Of a stretch of 64,000 bases of DNA, positions 57,258 through 64,000 are shown one piece after another. Origin of the DNA: CAZKCI01 sp964551475 (lineage in GTDB: Bacteria > Auribacterota > Erginobacteria > Erginobacterales > CAZKCI01); assembly GCA_964551475.1 (NCBI GenBank), contig CAZKCI010000117.1:1-64000 (forward strand), read 5' to 3'. The notes beneath the pieces are model-generated. The model searched no databases. It saw only the letters and a list, made by a program, of their open reading frames with translations, and was not told the DNA's origin. The position numbers and the translations under genes were made by a program. Numbering within the stretch: position 1 is the first letter of the stretch; each line of letters begins with the position of its first letter.

Positions 57258-59963
57258 ATGAAAACGATGAAAATGATCTGTGCGGGATTGACGGGAATCC
57301 TTTTTGTCTTCCTTTTCGCGCCCGTCGCGCCGGCGGAAAATCTTTTGGACGGACGCGATCCCGGGTTTGAATCCAGTACCCCTAACGGCAAATATCCGGA
57401 TTCGGGGTATTGGCAGATGGGTTGGCTTGGGGAAGCGGGGGCGGTTTGCACATCGACGGCCGCTTATACTGGCGGCGCCGGCCTGTGGGAATACACCGGC
57501 ACTTCCGGGACCGATTGGTGGTCGGGCCAATATCAGGATATTTCCGCTAACCCCGGAGAAACCTTCACGGGAAGCGCCTGGGTAGAGTCGCAATATACAT
57601 GGGTGAGCGGGAGCAAGGCCCTCGTCAGGCTGGCCTTCCTGGATGCCTCGCATAATGTCCTGGCTACGAAAGACAGCCCGGCCATAACTGCTGCCTCCTG
57701 CGACTGGCAACCACTCACCGGACAAACTGATTCCGCCCCGGCCGGCACAGCGTTCATCAGATTTCGTCTGTACCTGGAAAAGCCCAATGGCTTATCCGGC
57801 CAGAGCATCGCCACCTTCGACGATTGCAGTCTTGAACGGGCCGCGCCGCAACCGCAGCTTTCCGTAAACCCTTCGGTATTGGGGTACGGCAATGATCTTG
57901 TGACCCTTTCGTTCGGCATCACGAATTCCGGAGCCGGCACGGTCTCCTGGACCATAACTAAAAATGCCGACTGGATAGGCGTTTCTCCCGCGAGCGGAAG
58001 CACGACGACGGAAACCGACACCGTAACCGTGACGGTCAACAGAAGCGGATTGAAATTATCCGACTATAGTAGCGCCCTGGTCGTAACGTCGAACGGCGGG
58101 AATAAAGATGTCGACGTCATCATGGAGATCCCCCCGGCGACCGCCGTGCCCGCCGCTCCGGCCATAGTGGCCGTGAGCGGATACCGGCTTATGGTCAGGC
58201 GCAGGCTGCCGGACGGAACACTTGACGTTGCTCGTCCGTATACAATTAAAGGCGCCGCCTGGGATCCGGCCGGTATCGGCACTACCTCGGGATATTCCAG
58301 CCGCCGCGCCGAATTCGGGAACTGGTATCGGCTTGACCTGCAGCTTTTAAAAGAGATGTCTGCCAATACGGTGTACCTGTTTCTCGATCCCGGTACCGAC
58401 CCGACCATGATTAATACCGCGCGGGCCGTGCTCGACTACTGCTATCAAAACGGTGTCATGGTTATAATGACCGTCGATGAAGACGGTACGGATAATTCAG
58501 CGAATATCGCTCAGGTAATGAATGCGTTTAAGAACCACCCGGCGATACTGATGTGGGCGCTCGGGAACGAGTGGAACCTCTTGCGCCCGGATAAGCAGCT
58601 CTATTACGAGCATTACAGCACGCTCGCGGCGGCCGCGGCGGCGATGCAGACAAATGCCCTGCAGGTCCAATCGCTGGACGCTAATCATCCGGTCGCTTCC
58701 ATCCTAGGCGAGATAAATAATCCGACGCCGGCGGAAGTAGATTCTATCGTCAATAATATCTGTACGGCGGTCGACGTATGGGGGGCCAATATATACCGGG
58801 GGCCGGAATTTTACGCACTCTTTACCGAATGGAAAAATATGGCCTCCAAGCCGCTCTTTCTCTCCGAATTCGGCACAGACGCTTTTCACTCAACGTCATG
58901 GTGGCCCGTAGTCGGATACGAGGACCAGGCGGCGCAGGCGAACTATACCAATACGTTGTGGTTCGATATGGCGCAGGAGCTTTCCGCGGATGATACCGCG
59001 AAAGTTTGCCTGGGGGGCACTGTTTTTGAATGGAACGACGAATGGTGGAAAACGGCGACCGGTAGTCCGAGCGTCCATGATCCCGGCGGTTATGTGACTA
59101 CGTGGAACCCCAATGCTCATCCCGATGGCTTTGCCAATGAAGAATGGTTCGGCATCGTTAGCGTAGGCCGCGAAAGACGGCGGGCGTATTACAAGCTCCA
59201 ATACCAGTATCAACCGGGAATTAGCGTTATTGATTCCGGAGATTTCAACGGCGACGGGACGAGCGACATCGCGGTCTTCCGGGGGAGTTCGGGGACGTGG
59301 TCGGTGCGGAATATCACGCGGGTCTACTTCGGATCTTCCGCCGACTTTCTCGTCCCCGGAGATTATAAGGGAGATGGCACCACCGACGTCGCCGTCTTCC
59401 GGGATAGCAGTGGCCTGTGGTCGGTTAGGGATCTGACTCGGTTCTACCTGGGAAGCAACGGGGATGTTCCGGTCCCCGGGGACTACGATGGGGATGGCGC
59501 CGCCGAGGCGGGATTGTTCCGGCAGTCCGCGGGGCTGTGGTCGATCCGGAACCTGTCCCGGGTGTATTTCGGATTTACCGGCGACCGGGCAGTCCCGGGG
59601 CACTACGATGCCGGCAGCGTCAAGGATATCGCGGTCTTCCGGGATAGCGCGGGGATGTGGTCGGTGCGCGATATCACGAGGTTTTATTTCGGTTCCGCGA
59701 CCGATGACCTGGTCCCGGGGGACTATGGCGGGGCAGGGAAGTGGGAAGGGGGGATCTTCCGCTCGTCTACGGGGTTCTGGTCGATCCGGAACGTGACTCG
59801 ATTCTATCTGGGGACCTCGACCGATCGTCCTCTCCCGGCGGACTACGATGGAGATGGGATAGATGAGGAGGGAATCTTTCGCGACTCAAATGGGATGTGG
59901 TCAGTGCGAGACCTGACCAGGGTATATTTCGGTACAACGGGAGATAGCCCAGTGACGAGATAA
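57258..59963 (+). CDS. Exported glycoside hydrolase (GH2/GH5-like TIM barrel) with BACON domain and FG-GAP-like tail
   Basis: The signal peptide is MKTMKMICAGLTGILFVFLF to APAEN. Next comes a carbohydrate-binding-like beta-sandwich (about 28-195; LLDGRDPGFESSTPNGKYPD, SIATFDDCSLERA), then a BACON-like domain (about 205-295; ISWT-like VSWTITKNADWIGVSPASG). The catalytic barrel (about 300-640) has GNEWN with the likely acid/base Glu438 and LSEFGTD with the likely nucleophile Glu537, the arrangement of clan GH-A retaining enzymes. The C-terminal part is five to six 48-residue repeats (FNGDGTSDIAVFRGSSGTWS) ending DSPVTR. It should cleave a beta-linked polysaccharide outside the cell; substrate unknown. 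No strong ribosome binding site is seen before the ATG. Confidence 0.83.
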   Translation: MKTMKMICAGLTGILFVFLFAPVAPAENLLDGRDPGFESSTPNGKYPDSGYWQMGWLGEAGAVCTSTAAYTGGAGLWEYTGTSGTDWWSGQYQDISANPGETFTGSAWVESQYTWVSGSKALVRLAFLDASHNVLATKDSPAITAASCDWQPLTGQTDSAPAGTAFIRFRLYLEKPNGLSGQSIATFDDCSLERAAPQPQLSVNPSVLGYGNDLVTLSFGITNSGAGTVSWTITKNADWIGVSPASGSTTTETDTVTVTVNRSGLKLSDYSSALVVTSNGGNKDVDVIMEIPPATAVPAAPAIVAVSGYRLMVRRRLPDGTLDVARPYTIKGAAWDPAGIGTTSGYSSRRAEFGNWYRLDLQLLKEMSANTVYLFLDPGTDPTMINTARAVLDYCYQNGVMVIMTVDEDGTDNSANIAQVMNAFKNHPAILMWALGNEWNLLRPDKQLYYEHYSTLAAAAAAMQTNALQVQSLDANHPVASILGEINNPTPAEVDSIVNNICTAVDVWGANIYRGPEFYALFTEWKNMASKPLFLSEFGTDAFHSTSWWPVVGYEDQAAQANYTNTLWFDMAQELSADDTAKVCLGGTVFEWNDEWWKTATGSPSVHDPGGYVTTWNPNAHPDGFANEEWFGIVSVGRERRRAYYKLQYQYQPGISVIDSGDFNGDGTSDIAVFRGSSGTWSVRNITRVYFGSSADFLVPGDYKGDGTTDVAVFRDSSGLWSVRDLTRFYLGSNGDVPVPGDYDGDGAAEAGLFRQSAGLWSIRNLSRVYFGFTGDRAVPGHYDAGSVKDIAVFRDSAGMWSVRDITRFYFGSATDDLVPGDYGGAGKWEGGIFRSSTGFWSIRNVTRFYLGTSTDRPLPADYDGDGIDEEGIFRDSNGMWSVRDLTRVYFGTTGDSPVTR

Positions 59964-60013
59964 GGAGCAAGCAGAAAACCATAAAGCGGTTAGGTTAGGT
60001 AAGGAGGGACGAG

Positions 60014-60247
60014 TTGACCGCCATCGAGCCCCTGCTTGAAGAGGTGACGAGGGAAGACAGCCTTAGGACCGACGATCCCGGTGTGGAAGCGGCGCGCGAA
60101 TGGCGGGAACGCGATCTGGCGCGTCTGAATAGGGGCGTCAGACGCCTGGTTGAACCGGGAGTTTTTTCGGTCGTCCTGACCGCGAAGCTGTGGAACCTGA
60201 AAGAAAACCTTCTGCGCCGAATGAACATACACCGGAATTCCCACTGA
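60014..60247 (+). CDS. Small hypothetical protein (77 aa, TTG start)
   Basis: AAGGAGGGACGAG before a TTG at 60014 is a good ribosome binding site, which is the main support. The 77 residues are charged and helical (EPLLEEVTREDSLRTDDPG, REWRERDLARLNRGVRRL) with no membrane segment. No family is recognised. Copy C of the repeated element follows at once, and the frame stops in it. Confidence 0.4.
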   Translation: MTAIEPLLEEVTREDSLRTDDPGVEAAREWRERDLARLNRGVRRLVEPGVFSVVLTAKLWNLKENLLRRMNIHRNSH

Positions 60248-60249
60248 GC

Positions 60250-60440
60250 CTTGGTCAAGGCGCTGGCCAGATATTCCTCAAAGTATTATTCTGCCAGATT
60301 AAATACCATAATGATTATTGACTTTTCGACCTTCCCCGTGATAGTATCCCTTTCAACCATGGGAGGTTCCCGTGCTTTTCTTGGGTGAGGTCAGGTGGTG
60401 CTCTAAACCCGGCTTTGGACGTTAGTCCAGGCCGGGTTTT
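60250..60440 (+). promoter_or_regulatory. Promoter-to-terminator element, copy C
   Basis: TTGACT (60318-60323) and TAGTAT (60342-60347) at 18-bp spacing, then CCATGGGAGGTTCCCGTG, TGCTTTTCTTGGGTGAGG and the hairpin CCCGGCTTTGGA..TCCAGGCCGGG (60408-60436) with T4. It is 147 bp upstream of the AT-rich two-gene unit. The spacer 60441-60586 is AT-rich and shows no gene. Confidence 0.78.
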
Positions 60441-60586
60441 GAATTTTATAGGATCAACACCCCAAACCACATAGGGATGCTTGAAGATATTTATCGGAGA
60501 CACATTACTGAGGAATCCATCAATATCTCATTGATATTCGATGGAGTTATGCATCTCTTAAAACGATAAGCGAGTAGCTCACATAT

Positions 60587-61396
60587 ATGAGTCTTCACTC
60601 AAGAATATATTCTATTAGATATAGGGTATTCACTTCTATTCAGGGTACTTTAGGATTAATATTAGTAGCTTGGGGTGCAGCATTAAAAGCAGATCCATTA
60701 GCTCTATCAAGGCAATGGGTATTTGCAGGGATATTACTAAGAAGTATGCAGACAAATGCATACCTTGTAATTCCCATCGGTACGGTTATTGTAGGTTGCT
60801 TACAGCTCTATAAGCGGCATGTGGGCCACCCGAGTGTATGGAATGCGGTACATTCATGGCTTGATGCATTTAGGGCAAATGTATTTGAAGATTATCCCGC
60901 CGAGCAGGACCATCGAGTTACCCTTTTTAAGCATAAAGATTATCATTTATCATGGTATACACTATTTCGAAAACCATGGCTAGGTTTCCTAATTCCCATA
61001 GAACGATCTGGAGAGGTTACGCAGAATCCGAGTGTAATATTTTCCGCCCCTAGGAGTAATCCAAATCGAGCGGAGGGCATAGCAGGCTATATTTGGAAAA
61101 CAAAGGAATGCCATTATGTTTGCAATCTACCAGAATTAAATGATGCAAGCTCCGATAAAACATGTAAAACATACTCTAGAAAAAGCAAAACGAATAAGAA
61201 ATATGTTCTTAAAAGGGCAAAAACCGGGAAACCCTTCGCTAGATCATTTTGGGGCACGCCCGTAGAAGTGAATGGCAAGTGCTGGGGAGTTATTGTAATT
61301 GATAGTCGCCATCCCGAGCTCGCCGGAAAAGATGAAATAAAGGCAATATTTCAACCGATGGCGAGCGTTCTGGGCAAACTATTAGAATATGTATGA
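60587..61396 (+). CDS. Two-helix membrane protein with GAF-like sensor domain
   Basis: The gene is clearly AT-richer than its surroundings. Two hydrophobic segments lie at about residues 17-33 (IQGTLGLILVAWGAAL) and 58-73 (AYLVIPIGTVIVGCL). The soluble C-terminal part (about 100-269) ends in a GAF-like domain: GIAGYIWKTKECHYVCNLPE, then FWGTPVEVNGKCWGVIVIDSRHPE. Membrane-anchored GAF proteins usually sense a small molecule or nucleotide. The next gene starts 15 bp after the stop and is equally AT-rich, so the two are likely an operon. Base composition points to horizontal transfer. Function unknown; a sensor/effector role in defence is possible but unproven. Confidence 0.7.
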   Translation: MSLHSRIYSIRYRVFTSIQGTLGLILVAWGAALKADPLALSRQWVFAGILLRSMQTNAYLVIPIGTVIVGCLQLYKRHVGHPSVWNAVHSWLDAFRANVFEDYPAEQDHRVTLFKHKDYHLSWYTLFRKPWLGFLIPIERSGEVTQNPSVIFSAPRSNPNRAEGIAGYIWKTKECHYVCNLPELNDASSDKTCKTYSRKSKTNKKYVLKRAKTGKPFARSFWGTPVEVNGKCWGVIVIDSRHPELAGKDEIKAIFQPMASVLGKLLEYV

Positions 61397-61411
61397 ATAC
61401 GGAGATATCCA

Positions 61412-61852
61412 ATGTCAGCATGGATTGCCATTGATAATCGTTCTGTAGACGTTATCAATAAAAAGATTAGAGAAGGTGTCACTGTCGAAGCATCAGTATC
61501 ACCATATGATATTCCTAGTGCCGTAAGAGGGTATATGAGAGTTGAAGACGGCTGGTTTGTTATTGAATATAAGTACTTGTCCGATGAACCAGTCATTAAA
61601 TTGCATGAAGACGCAAAAATTCGAATATATATTGGCATAAATAGTGGCCGATTGATTCAATTGCATCTTAACGCGATCATTCTGGAAGAAGATAAAGATC
61701 AAATGCAAAGGAAATATGGGATCGAAAGAATTGCGAAGGATGCGATCAAATACTTCAATGAACTAGATCGCAATATCTTCAACACAATGAGAATGAATGT
61801 ATCTCAAAATGTTATAGAGCTGAAAAAGGATGAGATATTTGCTGAAATATAA
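61412..61852 (+). CDS. Hypothetical partner of the GAF membrane protein
   Basis: CGGAGAT lies 6 bp before the ATG. The 146-residue protein has no membrane segment. It is a beta-rich N-terminal half (SAWIAIDNRSVDVINKKIRE, DIPSAVRGYMRVEDGWFVIE, YKYLSDEPV) and a helical C-terminal half (RIAKDAIKYFNELDRNIFNT). I do not recognise a family. Its low GC content matches only the gene just upstream. It ends directly against the duplicated metallophosphoesterase fragment, so the unit's right boundary is sharp. Confidence 0.6.
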   Translation: MSAWIAIDNRSVDVINKKIREGVTVEASVSPYDIPSAVRGYMRVEDGWFVIEYKYLSDEPVIKLHEDAKIRIYIGINSGRLIQLHLNAIILEEDKDQMQRKYGIERIAKDAIKYFNELDRNIFNTMRMNVSQNVIELKKDEIFAEI

Positions 61853-61871
61853 TTATGGAATTGAATAAGGG

Positions 61872-62151
61872 AACCGAAGCCGGTGGCGACATCGACCGCG
61901 AACAGGCAGGCGAAGAGCAGGATGAGCCTGGCCATCCAAGTCATGCCGACCAACTCGACAGCCGCGGCGGCAGTCCCCGATCCGTTGTGGCCGAAGTGAA
62001 GGCCGAGGACAAAGACCCCTCAGAGCGCTACGCCCGCCAGGGGGAGGAAGCCCCAAGGCAGATGGCGCTTCAGAGCTGGTATCGTCCCAGCGCGCCAAAA
62101 GACATAGATCTGCAGGACGGAAAAGAGAACAGTGAGGATGGGTCCAAACAC
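61872..62151 (-). pseudogene. Truncated duplicate of the metallophosphoesterase gene
   Basis: The minus strand from a GTG at 62151 reads MFGPILTVLFSVLQIYVFWR, nearly the same as the start of the 51562-52662 gene, but an in-frame TGA replaces the Trp codon in ALWGVFV, and similarity ends near 61872. About 410 bp, counting the upstream flank and the start of the repeated element, is duplicated in the same orientation (52383-52800 against 61872-62291). Confidence 0.8.
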
Positions 62152-62237
62152 ACGGCCTCCTAAATGTTGCGTGAAGCATCCCATGAAAACGCCCGGAAGG
62201 CAACCGGCGGGGAGGGACGGGGAGCCGGCCGCGCCAG

Positions 62238-62291
62238 CTTGGTCAAGACGCTGGCCGGATATTCCTCAAAGTATTCTTCGGCCAGAATTAA
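62238..62291 (+). repeat. Truncated copy D of the repeated element
   Basis: Only the opening part is present: TTGGTCAAGACGCTGGCC and CTCAAAGTATTCTTCGGCC. It stops just before the promoter, and the ATG of the next gene follows directly. Confidence 0.8.
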
Positions 62292-63455
62292 ATGGAAGCA
62301 TGGGAAGTAGCAAAACGGGAGAAGGCCAGAGTGGTTACTGACACTGATAGGTTACTAGCGGAACTGAGGCATACGTGCAGTTCTATCACCCCTGCTTCCC
62401 TTTTGACGTGCGATTGTCCATCGAATACGGCAGGTAGTTTCTATCGCATCGCAAGGCAATACTGCCAAGAAGGTCAACGTCGACTTGGAAATCCCATAAT
62501 CGCTATTAACATCATGCGGGAACTTGAGAAGTGCGGTGTGAACCGCACTCTAATCGACACCTTCTGCAAGAATGAGTTCCAGGATGACATCGTCTATCCG
62601 CATATTGTAATAGAACTATTAGCGTATGCCTTTGCGCTTGATATCGGTGTTTTTTGGTCTGAAGGGGAGGTATCGCGGCGATGTCCAGAACTGGAGTTTG
62701 ATGAGGACGGCTTGCTCATTGGCCCCAGGGGCAAGATCCGCTTTGGGAGAGACGGTGTGCGATGTGGTAAATTCCTCATACCGTACTGTGACGAGATACA
62801 GAGATATGGTCTTGGCTTATCAGGTGGCTTCTTGGATCGATTGTCATCTCTTATAGAGCAAAAGACACCCTCCAAGGTTGGGTTACGTGTCGCAAGCGAC
62901 ATGGTTTATGATCCCTCTAAGTTCTCGCTATATGTCACCAAGGCATATATCCGTGGGCCGAAGGGCCTATCCGCCACGTTGCTTAACAGCCCAGATTTTC
63001 CGGAGAACATGCGCGGCACAGTCACCGTGCATGAACGGCTATCTCGTGATCCGGTCCTCAATCTCACCTTCCCGCTTGTTCGTACTGAGATCATGTGGAG
63101 TTCGAAAGGCAGAACCAAGACGGTACAAATCGAGGAGTTGATTCCTAGTGACGACTGGCACAACCATGACAGGGCAAAAATATCAAATAGGTACTTGCAT
63201 GCTATATGGATGCCAGAAAAAGGCTTTTTCGATCATGTAGACGGTGCCGTTAGGTCATACGCAAAAGATGTCTACGATACTCGCCTGTCGAATGATATCA
63301 AGAGCGCCAGAGAAGTCCCAGCTGACTACCGAAAACTATTTCTAATAAATGCGGATCTTCCTTTAGACATTTGGTGCGACCTATCGATGCGGTATTTCTA
63401 TCAGAATGAATTGGTGTTGGAGTATCTTGGTGGCCCCAAGAACGACAATCAATAA
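62292..63455 (+). CDS. Unassigned 387-residue protein
   Basis: No family is recognised. The protein is soluble and has no signal peptide. Notable stretches are CSSITPASLLTCDCPS (about 30-45), LIGPRGKIRFGRDGVRCGKF (about 141-160), and a C-terminal helix with LINADLPLDIWCDLSMRYFY. The ATG lies at the junction with truncated element D, with no clear ribosome binding site, so a later start is possible. It lies between the duplicated fragment and the probable reverse transcriptase gene and has intermediate GC. A role in the same island is likely, but which is unknown. Confidence 0.55.
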   Translation: MEAWEVAKREKARVVTDTDRLLAELRHTCSSITPASLLTCDCPSNTAGSFYRIARQYCQEGQRRLGNPIIAINIMRELEKCGVNRTLIDTFCKNEFQDDIVYPHIVIELLAYAFALDIGVFWSEGEVSRRCPELEFDEDGLLIGPRGKIRFGRDGVRCGKFLIPYCDEIQRYGLGLSGGFLDRLSSLIEQKTPSKVGLRVASDMVYDPSKFSLYVTKAYIRGPKGLSATLLNSPDFPENMRGTVTVHERLSRDPVLNLTFPLVRTEIMWSSKGRTKTVQIEELIPSDDWHNHDRAKISNRYLHAIWMPEKGFFDHVDGAVRSYAKDVYDTRLSNDIKSAREVPADYRKLFLINADLPLDIWCDLSMRYFYQNELVLEYLGGPKNDNQ

Positions 63456-63620
63456 ATCGGTTTCTAGATGAAGTCTCGGATGGGGTGGCCAAAACGCTAA
63501 ACCGTCGCGGCGGTTAAGCGTAGAATTAGGAATTCGAAGCCGCAGTCCATCCCCCGATTAGCGCGGTCGTTAGGACTATGTTCCATTAAAGGGACAATCA
63601 CGGAATACCTTCGTCTCATA

Positions 63621-63642
63621 GTGTAATGCTATAGCATTACAC
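63621..63642. promoter_or_regulatory. 22-bp perfect palindrome upstream of the probable RT gene
   Basis: GTGTAATGCTA and TAGCATTACAC abut with no loop. It ends 16 bp before the ATG at 63659 and looks like a dimeric repressor's operator. The region 63456-63620 holds no gene that I can see. Confidence 0.65.
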
Positions 63643-63658
63643 GAGGGTTTAGAAGACT

Positions 63659-64000
63659 ATGGCTCTCATAAACGACATTCTTCAACGAGGCTACTTTCCA
63701 AAAGAATTGCCTCCCCCATTCACAACCGCAAATTATGCACAATCTTTTGTAAGCCTAGCTTCCCCGATGACCAAAGAATCCTTATGCCTTCGATATTCAT
63801 ATTCCAAGTATGCGTGTATCCGACGAGGGCTAGCTATTCCGAATCCTGCCCAAATGGTTGCGCTCGCAAAAGCTGTATCAGACAACTGGGAAGCAATCAT
63901 TAGGCATTGCAATAAATCGGTGCTTTCGCAGACCGTACCTAGGCTGGACGCTGAGAGATCTATAACCGGAACGCATGACTTGAACGAAATCCCTGCTATC
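63659..64000 (+). CDS. Probable reverse transcriptase of the defence-associated (UG/DRT) type, cut by the window end
   Basis: An open frame of 114 codons runs off the right edge. It begins MALINDILQRGYFPKELPPP, then YSYSKYACIRRGLAIPNPAQ and ALAKAVSDNWEAIIRHCNKS, LSQTVPRLDAERS. The opening RGYFPKELPPPF, the RRxLxIPNP segment and the NW..I..H..KS pattern are, to my knowledge, typical of the N-terminus of group-II-unlike reverse transcriptases in antiphage (DRT) systems. The catalytic YxDD would lie beyond the window, so the assignment cannot be finished here. No Shine-Dalgarno is clear; AGGG lies about 12 bp upstream. A 22-bp palindrome precedes it. Confidence 0.55.
   Translation, partial: MALINDILQRGYFPKELPPPFTTANYAQSFVSLASPMTKESLCLRYSYSKYACIRRGLAIPNPAQMVALAKAVSDNWEAIIRHCNKSVLSQTVPRLDAERSITGTHDLNEIPAI

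Noticed and set aside
54582..60503. Conserved minus-strand peptide (RPGLTS..GFR.PPDLTQE.HGN) across the repeated element
   Set aside because: The similarity follows from the DNA repeat itself; copy A breaks the frame and there is no start signal. The promoter and terminator point to the plus strand.
52750..62291. Repeated element as integron attC sites
   Set aside because: No RYYYAAC/GTTRRRY core sites and no integrase are visible, and cargo genes are separated by more than one element type.
1..64000. CRISPR array
   Set aside because: Many short repeats exist, but none has 25-40-bp identical repeats separated by unique spacers of constant length, and no cas gene is recognisable. The 76-bp tandem array at 22115 has no spacers.

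Overview
The window is GC-rich bacterial DNA of a Gram-negative organism. It starts inside a type II secretion pseudopilin cluster (GspI, J, K, L/PilM, M) and encodes many exported proteins with signal peptides, one of which ends in a likely outer-membrane beta-barrel. Gloeo_Verruco-type repeats, SBBP repeats, a lamin-tail domain and long FG-GAP-like proteins fit an uncultured lineage of the PVC/Omnitrophota/Auribacterota sort. That placement is inference; no rRNA or universal marker is present.

Layout. 1-5.1 kb: T2SS assembly and pseudopilin genes. 5.4-20 kb: a 1,907-residue mosaic surface protein, two unassigned proteins, a GT9 and a GT2 glycosyltransferase, a UDP-sugar pyrophosphorylase-like enzyme, a NYN/OST-HTH protein and a secreted repeat protein. 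Gaps here are filled by short tandem arrays (period 7-10), including eight arrays of a 9-bp GTCCATNNN unit, all in one orientation. 20-30 kb: a papain-like protease with FG-GAP-like repeats, an SBBP/beta-barrel fusion, a GNAT-like protein, tRNA-Met and a large FG-GAP protein, with REP-type palindromes between them. 30-40 kb: an accessory zone with three broken ORF6N-family genes, a deleted DUF4062 gene flanked by about 290-bp direct repeats, a NUDIX hydrolase, a second papain-like protease and membrane proteins. 40-52.7 kb: a TM0106-type nuclease, an overlapping four-gene run (RHH antitoxin, PIN toxin, ADP-ribosylglycohydrolase, LigD-type phosphoesterase), two more FG-GAP-tailed exported proteins, a beta-helix protein, a molbindin and a membrane metallophosphoesterase. 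52.7-64 kb: an island punctuated by copies of a 190-bp element with its own promoter and terminator. It carries a RelA/SpoT-like synthetase, an RHH protein, a PLD-like protein, a glycoside hydrolase, an AT-rich two-gene unit, an unassigned gene and the start of a probable reverse transcriptase cut by the window end.

How they fit together. The T2SS genes could export the many Sec-dependent proteins. Six of these share a C-terminal module of about 48-residue repeats, and five end in Thr-Arg, so the module may be a common surface-display or export domain. The features most worth attention are (a) covarying perfect palindromes inside three ORF6N paralogues, just after an in-frame stop or truncation point, (b) the repeated promoter-to-terminator element upstream of accessory genes, and (c) the four-gene overlapping PIN/DraG/phosphoesterase operon.
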